DNA from: a virus
DNA length: 64,000 nt
IMG/VR virus record: IMGVR_UViG_3300042503_001430
Coordinates: 1-64,000 of that record
Direction: 5' to 3' (one strand)
Every line of letters starts with the position of its first letter. Position 1 is the stretch's first letter. This document shows positions 55,689 to 61,493 of the stretch, piece by piece. The notes below the pieces were generated by a model, which was not told the DNA's origin, did not search any database, and saw only the letters and a program-made list of their open reading frames with translations. A program made the position numbers and the translations under genes.

Positions 55689-56543
55689 ATGAAAAACTTT
55701 TCAGAATTTCTAACAGAATCAATACTCGACCCCGAACAAGCTACCTTGTCGCCACAGGTGTTTGATGCAGACGGTACGAAGCTCAAGCCTGAAGTTCGCA
55801 CTCAAATCATCGCAGGTATCTCGAAGCTTGCTGATAAAGCTAACGTGGTAGACTACACACTCATTGGTAGCATACTCACGAAGCGATATGCACCAGACTC
55901 AGATATTGATGTGAACATTCTTATCAACACCAAGCAGAGTCAGATTGATGATATTCGCTCGTTAGCTGTCAGTCTCAGTGGCAAAACCATCACCGGCACA
56001 AAACACCCAATCAACTACCACGTCTTAGCAGACAAAACAGATTTTGATAATGCAAACGAATCTGCTGATGGTGTGTTTGACATCAGCAACAATACGTTCA
56101 TACGAAAACCAACCGAAAAGCCATTTCACATCGAGAAGTACTTCGGTGAATTCAAGAATGTTGTCTCTAAGATTGACGCACTCAAAGACGATTTGAAAGA
56201 TGACTTGATTGACTACTCGGTGTTGAAAGCATTCTCAGAAGAAGACATGACGAACCTTCGCAAGATGATTGAGAAAGAGCTTGATGAGATTGAGAGTGAT
56301 GTGAAGGGTCTTTCTGCACTCTATGACAAAATCTGGAAAGACAGAAACGCAGGGTTTCAGAAGAAGCTTACGCCCAAAGAGATTCGAGAATATGGCACCA
56401 AGAATCGACTACCAGGTAATGTCATCTACAAGTTGCTTGAGCGTCACCACTACCTTCAATTTTTACATCAGGTAGAAGAGATTGTAGCAGACGGCAAAGT
56501 TTCTGAAAAAGAAGCTGATAAATTGATTGACATTGTTTTCTAG
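55689..56543 (+). CDS. Capsid-targeted Pol-beta-type nucleotidyltransferase
   Basis: 284 residues. Tag MKNFSEFLTE at 1-10. At 58-78 the minimal nucleotidyltransferase signature is LIGS (Gly60, Ser61) followed by SDIDVNILI (Asp72, Asp74). A third acidic residue could be in INYHVLADKTD. The C-terminal 130 residues are helical with ELDEIESDVKGL and a GKVSEKEADKLID end. Such enzymes modify RNA, tRNA or proteins (NMPylation). A head-packaged version could modify a host target on injection. Its mRNA begins with the three-way-junction RNA. Confidence 0.78.
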   Translation: MKNFSEFLTESILDPEQATLSPQVFDADGTKLKPEVRTQIIAGISKLADKANVVDYTLIGSILTKRYAPDSDIDVNILINTKQSQIDDIRSLAVSLSGKTITGTKHPINYHVLADKTDFDNANESADGVFDISNNTFIRKPTEKPFHIEKYFGEFKNVVSKIDALKDDLKDDLIDYSVLKAFSEEDMTNLRKMIEKELDEIESDVKGLSALYDKIWKDRNAGFQKKLTPKEIREYGTKNRLPGNVIYKLLERHHYLQFLHQVEEIVADGKVSEKEADKLIDIVF

Positions 56544-56554
56544 TGTGGTATCGT

Positions 56555-56767
56555 ATGTCGATGCGAATGGTATTTCCATTTTTAGTTGTGATTTCTATCT
56601 TTGTGGGTCTATTCTTGTTGGGTAGGTTCGCAACGAAAAAGCACATTAATACAATAAATTGCATTTCTATGTGTGGTGATGGTGTTTGTGGATACAACAT
56701 AATGTGTGAGTATCCACCCTGCGGGTGTTCAGAAAATGCTGTCGTATGTCCACGGGATTGTCATTAA
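56555..56767 (+). CDS. Small membrane protein with a Cys-rich CGDGxC module
   Basis: 70 residues from ATG 56555 (a GTG at 56543, overlapping the previous stop, would add four). One hydrophobic helix (VFPFLVVISIFVGLFLLG) is followed by CGDGVCGYNIMCEYPPCGCS and NAVVCPRDC. The pattern CGDGxC ... CPxDC occurs in secreted calcium- or disulfide-stabilised modules. The Cys-rich part would lie outside the cytoplasm. Function unknown. Confidence 0.65.
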   Translation: MSMRMVFPFLVVISIFVGLFLLGRFATKKHINTINCISMCGDGVCGYNIMCEYPPCGCSENAVVCPRDCH

Positions 56768-56795
56768 AAAATTTTTGTAGGACCATATCCAAACT

Positions 56796-56803
56796 GCTAA
56801 ATA
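56796..56803 (+). promoter_or_regulatory. T4-type late promoter (GCTAAATA) for the hammerhead RNA
   Basis: GCTAAATA is just upstream of the structured RNA region (predicted start about 56809). No protein gene follows on this strand for more than 1 kb, so it probably makes a noncoding transcript. Confidence 0.6.
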
Positions 56804-56808
56804 GTACG

Positions 56809-57008
56809 CATCAAAGTAGCAGCCCTACTTCGACCGACATGAAACTGGTAGCGCAATAAACGGTTTCTACCTTCGGAAGATTTAGGATTCTGGCTTTGTG
56901 TTATAAAGTCGCTCTGTCGAGCGCAAATGGAAAATTGAGCTATGGCGCATCTGCACCTGACGAGCCCAGAAGGGCGAAACAGAGCGTAGACACGGCAACT
57001 ATCGTGTC
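56809..57008 (+). ncRNA. Structured noncoding RNA containing a hammerhead ribozyme
   Basis: A 5' rod-like hairpin is built from CAAAG/CTTTG (56812-56816 with 56894-56898), CAG/CTG (56820-56822 with 56890-56892), CCTA/TAGG (56824-56827 with 56883-56886), CTTC/GAAG (56828-56831 with 56876-56879) and an inner GAAACTG/CGGTTTC (56841-56847 with 56861-56867). The hammerhead follows at 56910-56986. A 3' hairpin GACACG/CGTGTC (56989-56994 with 57003-57008) closes the region. No protein frame fits. The transcript then runs antisense into the nuclease gene. Confidence 0.65.
56910..56986 (+). ncRNA. Hammerhead ribozyme (type III topology)
   Basis: Core CUGACGA is at 56957-56963 and GAAA at 56976-56979. 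Stem II: GCCC (56964-56967) and GGGC (56972-56975), loop AGAA. Stem III: CGCTCTGT (56910-56917) with ACAGAGCG (56979-56986), 8 perfect pairs including the conserved A15.1-U16.1. The cleavage-site base is C56918 (GUC), with cutting between 56918 and 56919. Stem I (56919 onward with up to 56956) begins G-C but contains an A-A mismatch and a G-U, so it is the weakest part. Stem III is open, giving the type III arrangement. Confidence 0.78.
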
Positions 57009-57029
57009 ACCTCTGTAGTGCAGTACCTC

Positions 57030-57818
57030 TTAAAACGCCAACAGTATCGAATCTGCTTTCAAAGCTTTCTTATCAATGTCAGAACTAGACCCACTCTTGA
57101 GTGGTGCTATGTTGTAGGGTGACTTCTTTACCTTACCGAAATGCAACGTCATCACGAACTGATATGTACCAGAACCCTTCGCTTGACATCGAACTCGAAT
57201 GATAGCACTCGCAGATTTTGCAAAGTCTGGTATTGGTGGTAGGTTATTGTCTTTCAGTGTTTTATTCAGGTCGAGATCATCTCTGCCGTTGAGGGTGAAA
57301 AGGCCATGTGTTCCTATGTTGATGTATGAGCACTTCTTCTTGCTGTAGTATTCGCATATAACACTTGCTGGTACATCAATATGAATTTCGTTATCTGCTC
57401 CAAATTTTTTGATGTCTTTTTCGTATGCGTCTTGTGGCGACTTTGCACCCACAATCTTTTTGCTTCCGTCTTTCTCGTTTTGTAGACACGGAGTCTTTTT
57501 TCTCCAATTCTTTCCTTCTTCACCTCTGCTGTTCATTTGTTGAAGCAGGTTGAACTTTTCTCCGATTGCTTGTAAGAACTCTTTCTCAACATGACCTTTG
57601 TACTCGCCATAATCCCATTTACCATCGACGTACTTCATAACAAGAGAACCAGCAGCAGTGGGTGATATTTTCAATTCACACCCTGTCGTCTTTTTCTTTT
57701 TGGATATTGTGAGGTCTGGCTTATCTCTCGCTGCACCAGCAATTCCACCCGTGGATATTTTGTGCTCTTGTAACGCCTTGTATGCGTTCTCTTCGTATTC
57801 AAACCCTTTTTGAGCCAT
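57030..57818 (-). CDS. PD-(D/E)XK nuclease, probably mobile
   Basis: 262 residues on the minus strand. The catalytic pattern is DKPDLTI (Asp35) followed by GCELKIS (Glu48, Lys50). The rest (GAKSPQDAYEKDIKKFG, YSKKKCSYINIGTHGLFTL, SASAIIRVRCQAKG) resembles a family of freestanding nucleases in marine T4-like phages. Start ATG 57818 has GAGGAA upstream. Its orientation against all neighbours and its place next to noncoding RNA suggest a homing or selfish element. No target site recognised. Confidence 0.75.
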   Translation of the reverse strand: MAQKGFEYEENAYKALQEHKISTGGIAGAARDKPDLTISKKKKTTGCELKISPTAAGSLVMKYVDGKWDYGEYKGHVEKEFLQAIGEKFNLLQQMNSRGEEGKNWRKKTPCLQNEKDGSKKIVGAKSPQDAYEKDIKKFGADNEIHIDVPASVICEYYSKKKCSYINIGTHGLFTLNGRDDLDLNKTLKDNNLPPIPDFAKSASAIIRVRCQAKGSGTYQFVMTLHFGKVKKSPYNIAPLKSGSSSDIDKKALKADSILLAF

Positions 57819-57961
57819 TAATTCCTCGTATGATGGTCTTGCACTTTTGGTAGAAATGTGATATTTCTATTTATTTTGGGAAGCCAAAAAAACGAGTTTT
57901 TCCTTGAAATTGTGAATTTTCGTGTTTATTGATATTTTGGGGTAATTTAATAGGAGGTACT
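57819..57961. other. Divergent intergenic region between nuclease and Hsp20 genes
   Basis: 143 AT-rich bases. On the minus strand AATAAATA (about 57868-57876 read on the complement) could be a late-type element for the nuclease. On the plus strand an AGGAGG site directly precedes the Hsp20 ATG. No clear sigma70 promoter was identified. Confidence 0.5.
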
Positions 57962-58315
57962 ATGACACTACTCGAAACCTTTTTTCCAGAAATCGCTGTG
58001 GACCGTCACGACGACTACAACCTAGTTAAGCTGAACGATTCTGAGATGTTGTTAGAATTCTCAGTTCCTGGAATCTCTGAGTCTGGTGTGGATGTTGAAG
58101 TTTGTGGAAACACCCTGACGGTATCTGCAACCAGCGCCGAAGAGAGAGAATACCTGTATAGGGGTCTCAGAAGCTCTACAATCGACCGTAAGCTCACTTT
58201 GCAAGATGACGTTGTGGTGAAGTCAGCAACCGTGAAAAACGGTATTCTTGGAATCACTTTGGAAGTTCAGATTCCAGATGAGAAGAAGCCACGAAAAATT
58301 GCAATTACACACTAA
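57962..58315 (+). CDS. hsp20: Hsp20 small heat-shock protein
   Basis: 117 residues. The alpha-crystallin domain is seen as MLLEFSVPGISESGVDVEV, TLTVSATS, RSSTIDRKLTL (FxRxxxL-like) and NGILGITLEVQIP with the GILxxxL motif. It holds unfolded proteins during infection. Hsp20 genes are common in cyanophages of the T4 group. Strong AGGAGG ribosome-binding site. Confidence 0.9.
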   Translation: MTLLETFFPEIAVDRHDDYNLVKLNDSEMLLEFSVPGISESGVDVEVCGNTLTVSATSAEEREYLYRGLRSSTIDRKLTLQDDVVVKSATVKNGILGITLEVQIPDEKKPRKIAITH

Positions 58316-58325
58316 TGTGTATTTT

Positions 58326-58352
58326 CCACGATGTCGTTTTTTGGCATCGTGG
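58326..58352 (+). repeat. Hairpin after hsp20
   Basis: CCACGATG and CATCGTGG form an 8-bp perfect stem with a T-rich loop. There is no U tract after the stem, so a processing or stability element is more likely than a terminator. Confidence 0.6.
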
Positions 58353-58394
58353 AGATCAATTAATACTAGACATGAGCTGTCTGGGTGTATATCA

Positions 58395-58403
58395 TGGTAT
58401 AAT
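58395..58403 (+). promoter_or_regulatory. Extended -10 element overlapping the ligase start codon
   Basis: TGG-TATAAT at 58395-58403: the last two bases of TATAAT are the first two of the ligase ATG (58402). If it is a promoter, the transcript starts inside the gene. It may also be chance. Confidence 0.3.
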
Positions 58404-59277
58404 GATCACTAGACCATTATTGGCTGGCACTCTTGAAGATGTTAGCACCCTAAAATTCCCTGTTCTTGCAACACCGAAGCTCGATGGTATTCGTGTACTG
58501 AAAGTTGATGGCAAAGCAGTCACACGAAAGTTCAAACCAATACCCAACCACCACATTCGCACCCTACTAGAGAAGCACCTGCCTGACGGTGTAGATGGTG
58601 AGGTCATGACACCAGGTACCTTTAATGACATTCAATCAAAAGTCATGTCACATGATGGTGAGCCTGAGTTTACTCTGTATGTGTTCGACTACGTGAAAGA
58701 TGACTTGAATAAACCATACAAAGATCGAATTGCTGATATGGTCAAGTCGGTCAAGAACAAAGCACCATTTGTGATAGTTGTTTTGAAGCCGGTTATGATT
58801 ACCTCACCAGAAGAGTTGCTTGCGTTTGAGAATGAGTGTTTAGAACAGGGATATGAGGGTGTGATGCTTCGTAACCCCGATAGTAAATACAAGTGTGGTC
58901 GATCAACACTTAAAGAACAGATACTACTGAAGCTCAAGCGATTCTTAGATGCAGAAGCTCGTGTTGTTGGTTTCGAAGAAAAGATGCACAACGACAACAA
59001 ACAAGAGAAAGATGAGTTTGGGTTGAGCAAGCGATCATCAAAGAAAGGTGGTCTACAACCAGCGAACACACTCGGTGCATTAGTTGTTGAAGACCTCACG
59101 ACTGGTGTGAAATTTGGGATTGGCTCAGGGTTCGACGATGCGCTCAAGAAAGAGATTTGGACACACCGTGACAAATACCTAAACAAACTGGTCAAGTATA
59201 AATATCAGTCGGTAGGTCAGAAAGATGCTCCAAGATTTCCGGTATTTCTTGGTTTCCGCAGTGAACTTGACACATAA
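58402..59277 (+). CDS. 30: ATP-dependent DNA ligase (compact, T7-like)
   Basis: 291 residues. Motif I TPKLDGIRVL with nucleophile Lys26 (KLDG), motif III-like TLYVFDYV, motif IV YEGVMLRNP, motif V LLKLKRF and a C-terminal OB-fold ending with FPVFLGFR. It joins Okazaki fragments and recombination nicks. It is much shorter than T4 gp30 (487) and resembles the T7-like ligases of marine phages. No ribosome-binding site is obvious before ATG 58402. Confidence 0.9.
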   Translation: MITRPLLAGTLEDVSTLKFPVLATPKLDGIRVLKVDGKAVTRKFKPIPNHHIRTLLEKHLPDGVDGEVMTPGTFNDIQSKVMSHDGEPEFTLYVFDYVKDDLNKPYKDRIADMVKSVKNKAPFVIVVLKPVMITSPEELLAFENECLEQGYEGVMLRNPDSKYKCGRSTLKEQILLKLKRFLDAEARVVGFEEKMHNDNKQEKDEFGLSKRSSKKGGLQPANTLGALVVEDLTTGVKFGIGSGFDDALKKEIWTHRDKYLNKLVKYKYQSVGQKDAPRFPVFLGFRSELDT

Positions 59278-59282
59278 TTTTC

Positions 59283-59311
59283 TTGATTCAACAACCATTT
59301 TCGAGTATATT
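59283..59311 (+). promoter_or_regulatory. Sigma70-like promoter upstream of the 33-59-32 cluster
   Basis: TTGATT (59283-59288), 17 bp, TATATT (59306-59311). A short inverted repeat CACAA/TTGTG lies in the leader before GGAG and the ATG at 59379. Confidence 0.62.
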
Positions 59312-59378
59312 AATTAAGTCGTCTAACAATTAGCACAAGACTTTGTGAGGTCGTGTTCTAACTATAGTAGGAGAAGAG

Positions 59379-59609
59379 ATGAAGATTGATTTCACAAGTC
59401 TTGTCAGAACGCACCTTGGGTTCCCTTCAGAATGGAAAGGCAAGACGCAAGATGGTAAAGACATAACCATCTCGTACCGATGTGGTAGAACGAAACTCAT
59501 CGTAGATGAAGTGATTGTCGGTACACTCTCACTCGACCAATTTGATATTGGTGGTTACATGGACGACCATGTATTAAAGAAACTGCTTGAAGATAACGGG
59601 TATCTATAA
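59379..59609 (+). CDS. Hypothetical small protein upstream of gp33
   Basis: 76 residues. FPSEWKGKTQDGKDITISYRCG (in part) and a C-terminal helix (DDHVLKKLLEDNGYL). The stop overlaps the next start by one base. Not recognised. Confidence 0.7.
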   Translation: MKIDFTSLVRTHLGFPSEWKGKTQDGKDITISYRCGRTKLIVDEVIVGTLSLDQFDIGGYMDDHVLKKLLEDNGYL

Positions 59610-59842
59610 TGGGATTGAAACTTCACACTCAATCGACTTTCTCGAAAGAGATTGAGAAAATTGTCAGAGATCAAAAAGTCACCTACTTCGAAGCGGTGTG
59701 TGACTACATCACAACCAATAATATTGAGCCTGAGACTGTACCTAAGCTTCTTACAGCTCGCATCAAAGAGATCATTGAAGCAGAAGCTACAGACTTGAAC
59801 CTCATCAATCGTGGTAAGAAGAGAGCGAAGTTTGTTCTATAG
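59609..59842 (+). CDS. 33: gp33, late-transcription coactivator
   Basis: 77 residues. FSKEIEKIVRDQKVTYFEAV, NNIEPETVPKLLTARIKEII and a basic end RGKKRAKFVL fit the short gp33 proteins of marine T4-like phages. gp33 bridges RNA polymerase and the gp45 clamp for late transcription with gp55. The order 33-59-32 is exactly that of T4. The call relies partly on this synteny. Confidence 0.75.
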   Translation: MGLKLHTQSTFSKEIEKIVRDQKVTYFEAVCDYITTNNIEPETVPKLLTARIKEIIEAEATDLNLINRGKKRAKFVL

Positions 59843-59848
59843 TAACCT

Positions 59849-60484
59849 ATGAACGCTTTCGATGCATATAAGAAGTATGTCGCTATCAAGCTACATTTTC
59901 AAACAGACTACGACTACTTCAAGTTCTCTGGCAAGGTCAAAGCATCAAAAGAGAGTTTCGACAACAGACGAGATAGACGCATTTTTGAACGTCTCGCAAA
60001 GCTCTACGACAGCGACCAGTACGAACTACTACTTGTTGCAAACCTCATAGAAAACGCTGATGTCTGGATTGGCGACATCGCAACTGAAGCTGGTAGACAG
60101 AAATACCTCAACATGAAAAAGAAGCTTCAGTCATTACAGTACACATTCAAACAAGACATGAGCAGAATTAAAGACGACATCGATGGTGGAGTTGTGCCAG
60201 ATTTCGATTCGATATTCAAGTTGGTGCTCGAAGATGCTTGCTGGCCACATGTTGTATCACTGATGGTACAGCACGACATTTCGCTAGAGAGCTTTATTGT
60301 TATGAACAAGATTTTGAATTTCATGCCAAGAACATCCAAGCACATTACTGATGACTTGGTGTGGCCAGAGATAGCAAAACTCATATCCAACTATTCTCCA
60401 TTTGTGAGAGTGGATCTGAAGCCATTTCGAGCCATCATGAAAAGTACATTTCTTGACAGCGAGCAAAAAAATCTTGATGTGTGA
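59849..60484 (+). CDS. 59: gp59, helicase loader
   Basis: 211 residues (T4 gp59 is 217). Helical protein with MNAFDAYKKYVAIKLHF (T4-type N-terminus), YDYFKFSGKVKASKESFDNR, RIFERLAKLY and NPEI-type repeats replaced by VWIGDIATEAG. It loads gp41 on forks covered by gp32. It lies between 33 and 32 as in T4. Confidence 0.88.
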   Translation: MNAFDAYKKYVAIKLHFQTDYDYFKFSGKVKASKESFDNRRDRRIFERLAKLYDSDQYELLLVANLIENADVWIGDIATEAGRQKYLNMKKKLQSLQYTFKQDMSRIKDDIDGGVVPDFDSIFKLVLEDACWPHVVSLMVQHDISLESFIVMNKILNFMPRTSKHITDDLVWPEIAKLISNYSPFVRVDLKPFRAIMKSTFLDSEQKNLDV

Positions 60485-60545
60485 GAATAAATCTGTTATG
60501 TTAAACGTACACTACTCGTAGTGAACTTATTTGTATGGAGAAACT

Positions 60546-61493
60546 ATGTCATTTGCAAATCTGAAAAAGAATGCTGGTACAGCAGGTCTGAAAAACCTTC
60601 AAGACGAGCTTGAGAAGCTTAACAAGAAGAGTGAAGGTGGTGCGTCTGATGAAGACAAGTACTGGAAACTTGCTACAGACAAGTCTGGTGTTGGTGCTGC
60701 GGTAATTCGATTCTTGCCTGCTGCTGAAGGTGATGAGCTTCCGTGGGTACTTGTCTATGAACACGCATTCAAGGGTCCTGGTGGGTGGTACATCGAGAGA
60801 TCGAGAACTACACTCGGTAAGAATGTGCCAGATCCTGTGTTTGAGTACAACAACCAGCTCTGGAATTCTGGTGTCGATGCAAACAAAGAGCTTGCACGTA
60901 AGCAAAAGCGCACACCACGATATGTGTCGAACATTCTTGTTGTAAAAGACCCTGCTAATCCTCAGAACGAGGGTAAGGTGTTCTTGTTCAAGTATGGTAA
61001 GAAGATCTTCCAGAAGATTCAAGAGATGATGATACCTGAGCCAGATCCTGTTGATCAGAAAGATCCAGTAAACCCATTCTGTCCATGGAAGGGTGCTAAC
61101 TTCAAGCTCAAGTGTCGTAAAGTTGACGGCTACCCGAACTATGATCAGTCTGACTTCTCGTCGTCTGAAGCATTGTTTGGTGGTGATGACTCACGCATTG
61201 AAGACCTCTGGAAGACACAATTCAAGCTTTCTGAGTTGGTGAACCCAGACAACTTCAAGTCGTATGAAGAGTTGAAGAAGCGTCTTGATCGTGTTCTTGG
61301 GTTGTCTGCAAATGCAACACCAAAGAGCGAGAAGGTGACTGTACCTTCTGCTGCGAGCAAGAGTTCTGTTGCTGAATCTGCATCAGATCTCGATATTGAT
61401 GCTACGTTCTCATCGAGCGATTCTAGCTCGTCTGATGATGCTGACGTATCTGATGATCTTTCGTACTTACAGCAGTTAGCAAACGAAGATTAA
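60546..61493 (+). CDS. 32: gp32, single-stranded DNA-binding protein lacking the zinc site
   Basis: 315 residues (T4 gp32 is 301). Conserved blocks: AAVIRFLPAAEGDELPWVLV, NILVVKDPANPQNEGKVFLF and FCPWKGANFKLKCRKVDGYPNYD (in part), then an acidic Ser/Asp-rich tail. In T4 the core binds zinc through His64, Cys77, Cys87 and Cys90. Here the equivalent stretch reads ERSRTTLGKNVPDPVFEYN with no Cys. The DNA-binding OB fold seems kept. It coats single-stranded DNA and organises replication and recombination. Confidence 0.93.
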   Translation: MSFANLKKNAGTAGLKNLQDELEKLNKKSEGGASDEDKYWKLATDKSGVGAAVIRFLPAAEGDELPWVLVYEHAFKGPGGWYIERSRTTLGKNVPDPVFEYNNQLWNSGVDANKELARKQKRTPRYVSNILVVKDPANPQNEGKVFLFKYGKKIFQKIQEMMIPEPDPVDQKDPVNPFCPWKGANFKLKCRKVDGYPNYDQSDFSSSEALFGGDDSRIEDLWKTQFKLSELVNPDNFKSYEELKKRLDRVLGLSANATPKSEKVTVPSAASKSSVAESASDLDIDATFSSSDSSSSDDADVSDDLSYLQQLANED

